A DNA stretch of 64,000 bases from Halomonas urumqiensis. GTDB lineage: Bacteria > Pseudomonadota > Gammaproteobacteria > Pseudomonadales > Halomonadaceae. The stretch lies in the NCBI RefSeq assembly GCF_003028575.1, contig NZ_PYUD01000004.1:62001-126000 (forward strand), in the 5' to 3' direction. The position numbers and the translations under genes are program-made. Each line of letters starts with the position of its first letter. Position 1 is the first letter of the stretch. This document shows, piece after piece, positions 9,363 through 18,353 of the stretch. The notes below the pieces were generated by a model. It was given only the letters and a program-made list of their open reading frames with translations. It ran no database searches and was not told where the DNA came from.

Positions 9363-10366
9363 ATACCACGGTGACTCTCGATATCGAACAAGCACGGGAG
9401 CTGGCCATGGCCGCCATGCTCGGGCGTGGCTTCGGGCGTTCGGAAGCGTCGGCGACCGTCGATGCATTGCTGGCCGCCGAGGGTGATGAGCTACCATCGC
9501 ACGGCCTGTCTCGTTTGCCTTTCTATCTCGATCAGGCGGCATGTGGAAAAGTCGTGGCCAGTGCGATTCCGAGCGTCGAGGTCGATGACGCCGTCGTACG
9601 TGTGGATGCTCGTTTCGGACTGGCCTTCCCGGCCATGAAAGTGGGGCTGGAAGCCGCTTATGGGGCTATCGCGAAGCACGGGATCGTAGCGGTGTCGATT
9701 GCCAATTCCCATCACATGGGTGTGGCTGGCGCGCCAGTGGAGCATGCCGCACGGCGTGGCTTTGTCGCGCTGGCGTTCAGCAATGCTCCCTCGGCCATGG
9801 CGCCATGGGGCGGCGACCGCCCTCTGTATGGCACCAATCCGATTGCCTTCGCCTGCCCGCGTAACGGCAACGATCCATTATTGATCGACCTGTCGCTGTC
9901 GAAGGTGGCGCGCGGCAAGGTCATGCTGGCCAGGAAGCAGGGAGTGCCTATTCCCGAGGGATGGGCCATGGATGCACAAGGGCAGCCCACCACTGACCCG
10001 GATGAAGCCCTCGCTGGCAGTATGGTGCCGGCTGGCGATGCCAAGGGTGCCGCGTTGGCATTGATGGTTGAACTGCTCGCCGCCGGGCTTGCCGGTAGCC
10101 ACTTCGGATTTCAAGCCAGTTCATTCCTGGATGCCGAAGGAGAGCCGCCTGGCATTGGTCAACTGATCCTGTTGCTCGACCCTGGGCGCTTTACCAAAGG
10201 GTTCGAGCAGCATGTCGAGCGTCTCTTTTCGGCCATCGAGGATCAACCGGGCACACGCTTGCCTGGAGAGCGCCGCTACCAGCTCCGGCGTGAGTCGGAT
10301 CACCAGGTTTCACTGCCTGCCGAGCTGGTGGCGGAGCTCGAGGCGCATGCGTCTGCTGGGCAGTGA
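9359..10366 (+). CDS. comC: (R)-Sulfolactate dehydrogenase (Ldh2/ComC family)
   Basis: A 335-residue NAD(P)-dependent oxidoreductase of the malate/L-lactate dehydrogenase type 2 family, recognisable from SHGLSRLPFYLDQ near the N-terminus, the catalytic-histidine segment NSHHMGVAG and the nucleotide-binding stretch around GTNPIAFACPR. ComC homologues reduce sulfopyruvate to (R)-sulfolactate, the SuyAB substrate. The start overlaps the end of slcC (ATGA), so the pair acts as a two-enzyme sulfolactate racemase module. The stop codon directly abuts the stop of the convergent lacI-type gene, with no base between them and no terminator. Confidence 0.86.
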   Translation: MNTTVTLDIEQARELAMAAMLGRGFGRSEASATVDALLAAEGDELPSHGLSRLPFYLDQAACGKVVASAIPSVEVDDAVVRVDARFGLAFPAMKVGLEAAYGAIAKHGIVAVSIANSHHMGVAGAPVEHAARRGFVALAFSNAPSAMAPWGGDRPLYGTNPIAFACPRNGNDPLLIDLSLSKVARGKVMLARKQGVPIPEGWAMDAQGQPTTDPDEALAGSMVPAGDAKGAALALMVELLAAGLAGSHFGFQASSFLDAEGEPPGIGQLILLLDPGRFTKGFEQHVERLFSAIEDQPGTRLPGERRYQLRRESDHQVSLPAELVAELEAHASAGQ

Positions 10367-11392
10367 TCATCCGGAAGTCGAGGGCCCGGTAGAGCGCCTG
10401 ATCACCAATGGTGCTTCCAGCTGCTGATGGTGGGGTGACGGATTGCCATTGATGCGGGCGATGATCGCATCGGCAACCAGGTCGCCCAGGGCCTGGGCGG
10501 GAACGGCAACGGTGGTGAGGGGCGGGTTCATGAAGGGGGATTGCGGAAGGTTATCGTAACCCGTGATGGACACGTCCTCGGGGATTTTCTTGTTGCTGCG
10601 CTGGGCCGCCAGCATCACGCCAAATGCAAGCGTATCGTTTCCACAGAGGATGGCCGTAGGTGGCTGCGGCCTGGTCATCAGTTCCTCGAATGCCTCCGCG
10701 CCCTCGGCGATTCCATATTCCACGGTGATGATATTGCCTGGCGAGATGGGATACCCCGCTTGCTCGGCGGTTTTAAGGAAACTGTTCAGCCTTGCCCGCG
10801 CCCGGTCATTGGTTCTGGTGGGCGCGCTGATCACGGCGAGCCTGCGATGTCCCAGCGTGAGCAGGTGTTCGACCAATTGGCGCGCTGGCAAGGCATTGTC
10901 GAATCCCACGCAGGGGCAGTCGGGATCATTGACGTTATGCCAGCAGGTCAAGAAGGGCAGGCGCCTGCGTTGCAGCAAGTCAATGCTCTCTTCACGGTGA
11001 TCGTGGCCAAGTAGTACAACCCCATCCACCCCTTGCTGTATCAGTGTGCGCAAGGCAGCGAACTCGTCATCCAGGTCGTAGCGATAGGTCGCGATCAGCA
11101 GTCGGCAATCATGATGCTTGAGCCGTTGTTCCAGGCTATCGATCCAGGCGCTGAATACGGGATTGTCCAGCGTCGGGACGAGAACCCCGATGGCGCCTAT
11201 GCGTCTCGAGGCAAGCGCACGAGCGGCGCCATCCGGCACGTAACCGAGCTTGTCGATGGCGGCCTCGACCCGCTCGCGTAGTCGTTGGCTGACGTGGGGC
11301 GCGCCATTGAGCACACGTGATACGGACGCTGTGGAAACGCCCGCTGCTCGGGCCACATCACCAAGTAGAGCGTTGGGGATTTCCTTGGTCAT
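10367..11392 (-). CDS. LacI-family regulator of the sulfonate transport and DHPS genes
   Basis: A 341-residue LacI/GalR regulator: helix-turn-helix LGDVARAAGVSTASVSRVLNG, hinge helix (GAARALASRR), then a periplasmic-binding-like effector domain (IGVLVPTLDNPVF; GYDNLPQSPF). It is transcribed divergently from the TRAP operon. A palindrome of the class recognised by LacI-family proteins (TGTAAGCGCTTACA, central CG) lies between them, with a longer copy upstream of hpsN. It probably represses transport and DHPS genes until a sulfonate or pathway intermediate binds. The effector is unknown. Confidence 0.85.
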   Translation of the reverse strand: MTKEIPNALLGDVARAAGVSTASVSRVLNGAPHVSQRLRERVEAAIDKLGYVPDGAARALASRRIGAIGVLVPTLDNPVFSAWIDSLEQRLKHHDCRLLIATYRYDLDDEFAALRTLIQQGVDGVVLLGHDHREESIDLLQRRRLPFLTCWHNVNDPDCPCVGFDNALPARQLVEHLLTLGHRRLAVISAPTRTNDRARARLNSFLKTAEQAGYPISPGNIITVEYGIAEGAEAFEELMTRPQPPTAILCGNDTLAFGVMLAAQRSNKKIPEDVSITGYDNLPQSPFMNPPLTTVAVPAQALGDLVADAIIARINGNPSPHHQQLEAPLVIRRSTGPSTSG

Positions 11393-11467
11393 TGGCTTGC
11401 TCGGCTTCAGTGAGGGGTGGTTCCTCGCGGAGCGAGGTGCGGTCGACGCGGTTTTTTTCTGGACAGG

Positions 11468-11479
11468 TCATATATAGGA
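11468..11479. promoter_or_regulatory. Possible weak SuyR-like half of the control region
   Basis: TCATATATAGGA differs at one position from the palindrome TCATATATATGA of the suyA and slcC promoters. Unlike those two sites it is not at the conserved distance from a TTGAC-like -35 element. It could link the TRAP operon to SuyR, or be chance in an AT-rich patch. Confidence 0.35.
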
Positions 11480-11502
11480 GTCTATGTTGAAGGTGTCCTC
11501 AT

Positions 11503-11516
11503 TGTAAGCGCTTACA
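11503..11516. promoter_or_regulatory. LacI-type operator upstream of the TRAP operon
   Basis: A perfect 14 bp palindrome, TGTAAGCGCTTACA, lies between the divergent lacI-type gene and the TRAP operon. The same 14 bp core recurs upstream of hpsN. The central CG step and the TAAGCGCTTA core are typical of LacI-family operators. Confidence 0.78.
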
Positions 11517-11663
11517 GATCTTGGATGATCAGTGTAGACGTCACATGTTCGATAGCAAGCGAAACGAATATGCCGCAATGGGAACAACGCCAGCCATCAT
11601 CGGGATGATGCTTCATGGCTCATGAAACTCATTGAAACACGACAACTAAGGAGGCGCACAGCG

Positions 11664-11852
11664 ATGAACGGCTACATGTGGTTGGCGTCAGGGTTGTTTG
11701 CTGCATTCTTCATCAATATCGCCATTCAACGTTTCTTGCCAGGACTTTACGAACTCTCTTCGGCACTGGAAGCCACGTTGTTGGTCGTTGCAACAGGCGT
11801 TTTCATTGGCGGTTGCCTCAAGCTCGAATCCCGAAGCCCCAGCAGCTCATGA
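11664..11852 (+). CDS. Small membrane protein at the head of the TRAP operon
   Basis: A 62-residue protein with two hydrophobic segments (about residues 5-22 and 31-48) and a polar tail. The ATG is preceded by AAGGAGG at 9 bp, one of the best ribosome binding sites in the window, so translation is likely. It sits between the LacI-type operator and the TRAP binding-protein gene, on the same strand, and its stop codon lies inside a large hairpin. I do not recognise a family. It could be an accessory subunit of the sulfonate TRAP transporter. An in-frame upstream ATG at 11622 lacks a ribosome binding site. Confidence 0.6.
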   Translation: MNGYMWLASGLFAAFFINIAIQRFLPGLYELSSALEATLLVVATGVFIGGCLKLESRSPSSS

Positions 11853-11873
11853 GCTGCTGGACGTTCGGGGCTT
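11834..11873 (+). promoter_or_regulatory. Large hairpin between small membrane gene and TRAP binding protein
   Basis: A perfect 22 bp palindrome (11839-11860, centre CTCATGAG) can form an 11 bp stem with almost no loop. An alternative stem pairs AAGCCCC (11834-11840) with GGGGCTT (11867-11873). It overlaps the stop of the upstream gene and ends 30 bp before the binding-protein start, with no T-run. An RNA-processing or stability element that raises binding-protein expression is more likely than a terminator. Confidence 0.6.
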
Positions 11874-11902
11874 AACAATAATGATTTCCCAGGAGCATGC
11901 TG

Positions 11903-13084
11903 ATGTCACTTATCAAGACACTGACTGACTACAAGAATAATTTCGGTGAGCCGAGCAAGCCAGAAAGACGCGAGTTCATGCGAGCCGCCACACGCTATGG
12001 CTTCAGCGCCGCCGTGATCGCTGGCGTCGGCGGTACCCTGTTCTCCGAACGGGCGCTGGCGCAAACGGCACAAGAAGAGAGCGAGCGCCGAGCCGCTGCT
12101 GAAATGACCATTGTGCTGGCGACGGGTTACCGGGTTGGCGCGACCCGAGCCTACCCGATCATGCAGTTGAACTATAAGGAGAATATTCAGAACTTCACGG
12201 GTGGTCGTGTGTACGTCAGGTTGGCGCCGGCCGGCGAGCTAGGGGTGGGTGATGCCCTGATCAGCAAGGTGCAGAATGGTTCGGTTGCGATTGCACAGCA
12301 CTCAATGGCCAATCTTTCCGCCTTTGCGCCTGAAGTGGATCTCATCAACATTCCCTACTGGTGCGGCAATAACCAGAACTTCGTCAATCTGGTGACCTCG
12401 CAAACCTGGCAGGACGTGGTCCACAGCAAAGTGGAGGAGCGCGGCTTCAAGGTGCTCTCGTATGCGTGCATCGACCCACGCACCGTGGCCGTTCGTCGAG
12501 GCCTTCTCGATGGGCCGGCGAAGGTGCCCGAAGACATCAGTGGCATCAAGTTCCGGGTGCCGGCATCGGACATCCTGCAGAAGGTTTATCGGCTGCTGGG
12601 TGCCAATCCCACGCCGGTAGCATGGGGTGAAACGTCCTCCGCGATGCAGCAGGGCGTGGCTGACGCTCTCGACCCGAGTGTTCAGGCGCTGCTGGTATTC
12701 GGCTTCACGGACGTATTGCAGAGTATCTCCACGATCCAGTCGGTTGCCGATGCCCAGGTTTACACCTGCAACAAGGAGTGGTTCGACTCGCTACCCGCTC
12801 CGATTCAGGACGGCATCATGCAAGCGGCCGAAACCACCTTCCGCGAGAATCTGGCCAAGGTTCCGGCCTCGCGTGCCTATGCCTACAGCCAGATGCGTCA
12901 GGCGGGCGTCGAGGTCTACACGCCCACCACTGATGAAATTGATCAATGGAGGGAGCGTTGCGGCCACCATCTGTCGGATTGGGATGACACCAAAGTGGAT
13001 CTGGCCGGCTCAATGGAGGTATTCGAACAATTGCTGGAAGCTACGGAGGTTGACAATGGATACTTCGTCGACAGCAACAGCTAA
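11903..13084 (+). CDS. TRAP transporter substrate-binding protein, Tat-type signal
   Basis: A 393-residue DctP-family periplasmic binding protein. It begins with a twin-arginine motif (ERREFMRAA, about residues 24-32), a hydrophobic stretch and an ALAQ cleavage region, suggesting export of the folded protein by Tat rather than Sec. The mature domain shows TRAP features such as GELGVGDALI, GIKFRVPASDI and NPTPVAWGE. In this context the ligand should be DHPS and/or sulfolactate. The ATG at 11903 has AGGAG at 7 bp; an ATG at 11897 is too close to it. The reading frame of the small permease starts inside its last 29 bp. Confidence 0.84.
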   Translation: MSLIKTLTDYKNNFGEPSKPERREFMRAATRYGFSAAVIAGVGGTLFSERALAQTAQEESERRAAAEMTIVLATGYRVGATRAYPIMQLNYKENIQNFTGGRVYVRLAPAGELGVGDALISKVQNGSVAIAQHSMANLSAFAPEVDLINIPYWCGNNQNFVNLVTSQTWQDVVHSKVEERGFKVLSYACIDPRTVAVRRGLLDGPAKVPEDISGIKFRVPASDILQKVYRLLGANPTPVAWGETSSAMQQGVADALDPSVQALLVFGFTDVLQSISTIQSVADAQVYTCNKEWFDSLPAPIQDGIMQAAETTFRENLAKVPASRAYAYSQMRQAGVEVYTPTTDEIDQWRERCGHHLSDWDDTKVDLAGSMEVFEQLLEATEVDNGYFVDSNS

Positions 13085-13619
13085 TACCTCAAGGTGGAGA
13101 GCCTTCCGCCTGCGTTGCGATCGCATCGATCGCAATGCTGAGCGGTGGTTGCTGCTGACTTTCTATGCGCTGATCATTCTGACGATTGCCATCGAGGTCA
13201 TCCGCCGTTTTCTGCTCAACTACTCCTCGTCCTGGGGCGAGGAGTTGGCGAGATTCGCTTTTATCTACCTGGCCTGGCTTGCCGCTGCGGCGGCAGTCAG
13301 GGATCGAGCGCACATTCGAATCGATGTGTTAGTCAACCTCGGTGGGCCGCGCATGAAGCGTCTCGGTTGGTGGTTGTCGGATATCGCGACATTGGTTCTG
13401 GCAGTCTGGGCGTTGTGGTTATCCATCTCTCCAATTCTGACCTCGATCAATTTCGGGTCGATAACACCTGGGTTACGTGTTTCGCAGGCGGTTTTCCTGG
13501 CGGCAGTGCCACTCGGTTTTGCATTGGTTGTGACGCGAGTGATTCAGTCGATGCTCGCAGACGTTCGCCGCATTCGGCGAGGTGAACCGGTGTTCGATGG
13601 TCAAAAATTATTTGACTGA
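13056..13619 (+). CDS. TRAP transporter small permease subunit (DctQ)
   Basis: A 187-residue inner-membrane protein with four predicted helices. The DctQ-like stretch SSWGEELARFAFIYLAWLAAAAAVRDRAHIRID is recognisable in the second and third helices. The ATG is preceded by GGAGG at about 8 bp and lies inside the end of the binding-protein gene, so the two are translationally coupled. It would join the large subunit in a sodium-driven sulfonate importer. It corresponds in context to one of the HpsKLM or SlcFG subunits of known clusters; the exact symbol is not assigned. Confidence 0.86.
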   Translation: MDTSSTATANTSRWRAFRLRCDRIDRNAERWLLLTFYALIILTIAIEVIRRFLLNYSSSWGEELARFAFIYLAWLAAAAAVRDRAHIRIDVLVNLGGPRMKRLGWWLSDIATLVLAVWALWLSISPILTSINFGSITPGLRVSQAVFLAAVPLGFALVVTRVIQSMLADVRRIRRGEPVFDGQKLFD

Positions 13620-13630
13620 GGAGTGTTGCC

Positions 13631-14938
13631 ATGGAATTTCTTGCCTATCAGCCGGCTGCCGTTGAGCTGACATGGACCTTCTTCTTGCCGTTGGCAGGCC
13701 TGGTCGTAATGATTGCCCTGGGTGTGCCGATATGGGTATCTATCGGCTTGGGAAGTCTGTTGATAATGACGTTGACGGAAGCATTGCCGTTATCCGTTTT
13801 CGGCGCCTCGCTGTTCGAGGGTATCAACGCTTTTGCTTTGATAGCCGTACCTCTCTTTATCTTGACGGGCGATGCCCTCGTTAGATCGGGTCTGTCGGAT
13901 AAATTACTGGATCTCGCTCTGGCAACAGTGGGGGGGCTGCGTACCGGCATGGGGAGTTCTACTGCGCTGGGTTGCGGCTTCTTTGCCTGTATTTCCGGTT
14001 CTGATGCTGCAGGTGCTGCCGCGGTAGGGCGAATGACCATACACCGACTGGTGGAGCGGGGTTACCCCCTTCCTGCGGCCTGTGCACTGGTGGCTGCCGG
14101 AGCGTGTACCGGTATTCTGATCCCTCCTTCGATTGCCTACATCGTCATTGGCTTGGTGCTGGGAATGCCGGTTTCCACTCTATTCCTGGCGGCTGTCATT
14201 CCCGGTGTTCTGGTGATGCTGGCAATCATGGTGACCAATGTGGCGCTCAACCGCATACATGGATTTGAGGAGGGGCATCTTAGATTCTCATTCCAGACCT
14301 GGTTGCGTGCTGTATGGGATGCCAGATGGGCATTGTTCGTACCGTTCGTGATCCTGGGGGGAATTTATTCAGGGATATTCACGCCGACCGAAGCCGCCTC
14401 GGTGGCGGTGGTAGTCGTGGTGCTTGTTGGCTTCAAGCAGCGAACATTGAGCCTGAGCGATATTCCCCGAATGCTGGAATCCTCCGCTCGGGTCTGTGGT
14501 GTGATCGTGCCCATCATTGCCGTTGCACATCCGTTTGCTCAAATGCTGGCGAGCCTGGCCATTCCGCAAACCATGGTAGGTGGCATCACGGCGATTACCG
14601 ACTCACCGATGCTCATCATTCTGATGATGATCGGCGTGTTGATCCTTGCCGGTTGTGTCATGGAGGCAACACCCAACATCGTCATCCTGGCGCCTCTGCT
14701 GTTGCCGCTCGCGCAGATGGTGGGAATGAATGATATCCACTTTGCCATTCTGATGGTCACGACTCTGGGGCTGGGGTTCATTACGCCACCACTGGGGCTC
14801 AATCTATTCGTGGTCTCGGGGCTGACGGGGTGCTCGGTCCTGGCGATAGCCCGCTATGCGATCCCGTTTGTGCTGGGAATGCTGATGGTGGCACTGCTTA
14901 TCGCCTTCGTCCCATGGTTGTCACTCTGGTGGCGTTGA
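13631..14938 (+). CDS. TRAP transporter large permease subunit (DctM)
   Basis: A 435-residue DctM-family transporter with about a dozen hydrophobic helices. Family signatures include LFILTGDALVRSG, the SGSDAAGAAAVG loop, LIPPSIAYIVIG and GLGFITPPLGLNLFV. It performs sodium-coupled translocation of the ligand delivered by the Tat-type binding protein. It starts 11 bp after the DctQ subunit with a GAGGAG ribosome binding site. The following 113 bp contain the 20 bp LacI operator before hpsN, so hpsN probably has its own promoter. Confidence 0.88.
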   Translation: MEFLAYQPAAVELTWTFFLPLAGLVVMIALGVPIWVSIGLGSLLIMTLTEALPLSVFGASLFEGINAFALIAVPLFILTGDALVRSGLSDKLLDLALATVGGLRTGMGSSTALGCGFFACISGSDAAGAAAVGRMTIHRLVERGYPLPAACALVAAGACTGILIPPSIAYIVIGLVLGMPVSTLFLAAVIPGVLVMLAIMVTNVALNRIHGFEEGHLRFSFQTWLRAVWDARWALFVPFVILGGIYSGIFTPTEAASVAVVVVVLVGFKQRTLSLSDIPRMLESSARVCGVIVPIIAVAHPFAQMLASLAIPQTMVGGITAITDSPMLIILMMIGVLILAGCVMEATPNIVILAPLLLPLAQMVGMNDIHFAILMVTTLGLGFITPPLGLNLFVVSGLTGCSVLAIARYAIPFVLGMLMVALLIAFVPWLSLWWR

Positions 14939-15002
14939 TGATGTTGCACTTGATGTAAATGATTGATGTATAAAATTGAAGTAAATGCTTAGTGTAAGTG
15001 CA

Positions 15003-15022
15003 ATATGTAAGCGCTTACATAT
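15003..15022. promoter_or_regulatory. LacI-type operator upstream of hpsN
   Basis: A perfect 20 bp palindrome with core ATGTAAGCGCTTACAT, centred 39 bp before the hpsN ATG. Its inner 14 bp equal the operator in front of the TRAP operon. It is the longest palindrome in the island outside the 11839 hairpin, and probably the high-affinity site of the LacI-type regulator. Confidence 0.82.
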
Positions 15023-15030
15023 GAGAATAA

Positions 15031-16365
<1,335 letters not shown>

Positions 16366-16366
16366 G

Positions 16367-17128
16367 ATGCCATCAGCCTTTGATCTCGGTGGCCAGGTGG
16401 CGCTGGTCACCGGGGGCAGTAGCGGACTCGGCTGCGCCATGGCGAAAGCCCTGGCCTCGGCCGGCGCAAAGGTCATTGTCGCGGCGCGACGTCGTGAGGC
16501 GCTTGACGATACCGTGAACGACATTGAAGCACAGGGCGGCCAGGCGGCCGCCCTCGTGGCCGACCTTGCCGACCCCGCATCGCTCGAGCAGATAGCGCAA
16601 CGTGCCGCCGAGCCTTTTGGCGCCGTCACCATTCTGGTGAATGCCGCCGGTGTCAACTTGCGACAACCCATCGATGAAGTCGACCTGGCCGCCTGGCAAC
16701 TGACCATGCAGTTGCATCTCGGGGCGCCATTCTTCCTTGCTCAGGCACTTGTCCCTGGCATGCGGGAGCGCGGTTATGGACGCATCATCAACCTGGCATC
16801 GCTCCAGTCCCAGCGGGCCTTTCCCAACAGTGCCCCTTATGGCGCGGCGAAAGGCGGTGTCGTTCAGTTGACAAGGGCCATGGCGGAGGCGTGGTCGTGC
16901 TTTGGCATCAACGCCAACGCCATCGCTCCGGGATTCTTCCCCACCGAACTGACGGCACCGGTATTCCAGGATTCCGCTTCCGCCGAAGCACTTGCGGGCA
17001 GAACCGCCATTGGCCGAAACGGGGAGCTGGAAGATATCGAGGGCCCCACGGTGTTCCTTGCCTCGCCCGCTTCCCGCTATGTCACCGGGCAGACGTTGTA
17101 TGTCGATGGCGGCTTTACCGCCAAGTAA
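16367..17128 (+). CDS. hpsO: DHPS 2-dehydrogenase, short-chain dehydrogenase family
   Basis: A 253-residue classical SDR with the cofactor motif TGGSSGLG near the N-terminus, the NAAG segment, a catalytic serine in NLASLQSQ, and the YGAAK catalytic motif. In DHPS degraders HpsO works with HpsP to interconvert (S)- and (R)-DHPS through the 2-keto intermediate, so that both enantiomers reach HpsN. It starts 1 bp after the hpsN stop with a GAGGAG ribosome binding site. Which enantiomer it acts on cannot be read from sequence. A generic 3-oxoacyl reductase is the fallback call, but the neighbours favour HpsO. Confidence 0.8.
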   Translation: MPSAFDLGGQVALVTGGSSGLGCAMAKALASAGAKVIVAARRREALDDTVNDIEAQGGQAAALVADLADPASLEQIAQRAAEPFGAVTILVNAAGVNLRQPIDEVDLAAWQLTMQLHLGAPFFLAQALVPGMRERGYGRIINLASLQSQRAFPNSAPYGAAKGGVVQLTRAMAEAWSCFGINANAIAPGFFPTELTAPVFQDSASAEALAGRTAIGRNGELEDIEGPTVFLASPASRYVTGQTLYVDGGFTAK

Positions 17129-17134
17129 CGAAAA

Positions 17135-17266
17135 CGCTGCACAAATGCCTGCGCGGGTAAATCACTGCGTTGCGCGGTGCGCGGAATCCTCACCTATACC
17201 CCATAGGCTCCGGTTCCTGTGCTCCGTGCGCCTTGTGCTTCACGCCGCTCGTCGATTTGTGCAGCG
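17135..17266. repeat. Long imperfect inverted repeat (REP/ERIC-like) between hpsO and hpsP
   Basis: Perfect 12 bp outer arms, CGCTGCACAAAT (17135-17146) and ATTTGTGCAGCG (17255-17266), enclose about 108 bp that is itself imperfectly palindromic around CTATACCCCATAG. No open frame is apparent. The layout resembles dispersed non-coding palindromic elements that insert between genes. No second copy is seen in this window, so the dispersed-repeat reading is an inference. Confidence 0.6.
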
Positions 17267-17298
17267 GTTACTAAACGCCACGTTGTGGAGAACCCAAC

Positions 17299-18285
17299 AT
17301 GCGAGCACTTTATTATCTCGGTCCCGAGCGAATCGAATTGCGCGAGACCGAAGAGCCTGCCCTGGCACCAGGAGAGTCCAGGGTGCGTATCCAGGCGACG
17401 GGCATCTGCGGTTCAGACCTGCATGCCTATCATGGCCATGACCCACGCCGTCAGCCGCCATTGATTCTGGGGCATGAAGCGGCCGGAGAAGTGGTGGAGG
17501 GTGCGCTTGCCGGCAAACGCGTCACCATGAATCCACTGATTGTCTGCGGGGTCTGTGACTACTGCCTCGCAGGGCAACAGAATCTGTGCAGCAATCGCAC
17601 CATGATCGGCATGACGCGTGCAGGGTCGTTCGCCGAGAGCGTGACGATTCCCGACCATTGCCTGATCGAATTGCCGGATACGCTGCCCGCCGTTGCGGCG
17701 GCGCTGACAGAGCCCGCAGCCACATCGCTGCATGGCATCAACCGTCTGGAACGCTCACTTCCACGCTCACTTTCCGAGGCCTCGGTGCTGGTCATCGGTG
17801 CCGGGGCAATCGGGCTGTTGTCGGCGTTGATGTTGCGCCAGCGCGGCGTGAGGAATCTGTTGGTGGTCGACACCAATCCGCTGCGGCGTGAGACAGCCAT
17901 CCGTGCCGGTTTCGAGACACTGGATCCACGTGACAAGGCATTGCCAAGCGACAGCTTCCATGCCGTTGTGGATTGCGTGGGTGCCGCGCCCACCCGTGAA
18001 ATGTCGGTCAAGGCCGTGCGCCCTGCAGGCGTCGTCCTGCACCTGGGGCTGCAGGATAATGCTCAAGGACCGGATGCGCGTGCCATCACGCTTAAGGAGT
18101 TGACGTTTCTGGGTGCCTACACCTACACGCCATCAGATCTCCGAGCGACGGTGGCACTGCTCGATTCGCGCGCGCTGGGGGATCTCGAATGGGTCGAGGT
18201 ACGACGACTTGATCAGGGAGCGGCCGCCTTTGCCGACCTGGTCGCGGGCAACACCGCCGCCGCCAAGATCGTCCTGCAGCCATGA
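17299..18285 (+). CDS. hpsP: DHPS 2-dehydrogenase, zinc-containing alcohol dehydrogenase family
   Basis: A 328-residue medium-chain dehydrogenase. The catalytic-zinc cysteine is in GICGSDLHAYHG, the zinc histidine in GHEAAGEVVEG, the structural-zinc cysteines in CGVCDYCLAGQQNLC, and the NAD motif in VIGAGAIGLL. With HpsO it would epimerise DHPS through dihydroxyacetone sulfonate. It is separated from hpsO by 170 bp filled by a palindromic element, and lies before a strong hairpin that ends the island. Generic threonine or sorbitol dehydrogenase is the family-level alternative; the context favours HpsP. Confidence 0.8.
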   Translation: MRALYYLGPERIELRETEEPALAPGESRVRIQATGICGSDLHAYHGHDPRRQPPLILGHEAAGEVVEGALAGKRVTMNPLIVCGVCDYCLAGQQNLCSNRTMIGMTRAGSFAESVTIPDHCLIELPDTLPAVAAALTEPAATSLHGINRLERSLPRSLSEASVLVIGAGAIGLLSALMLRQRGVRNLLVVDTNPLRRETAIRAGFETLDPRDKALPSDSFHAVVDCVGAAPTREMSVKAVRPAGVVLHLGLQDNAQGPDARAITLKELTFLGAYTYTPSDLRATVALLDSRALGDLEWVEVRRLDQGAAAFADLVAGNTAAAKIVLQP

Positions 18286-18299
18286 TAGGCGCCCCTCAT

Positions 18300-18342
18300 C
18301 ACCCTCCGGCAAGCCTATGAACTCGATGGTTGCCGGAGGGTG
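18300..18342. terminator. Strong hairpin after hpsP
   Basis: CACCCTCCGGCAA (18300-18312) pairs perfectly with TTGCCGGAGGGTG (18330-18342) around a 17 nt loop. It lies between convergent hpsP and yejK. No U-tract follows on either strand, so it may act as a bidirectional or RNA-end-stabilising hairpin rather than a classical intrinsic terminator. Confidence 0.65.
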
Positions 18343-18353
18343 GCACCACTGGC

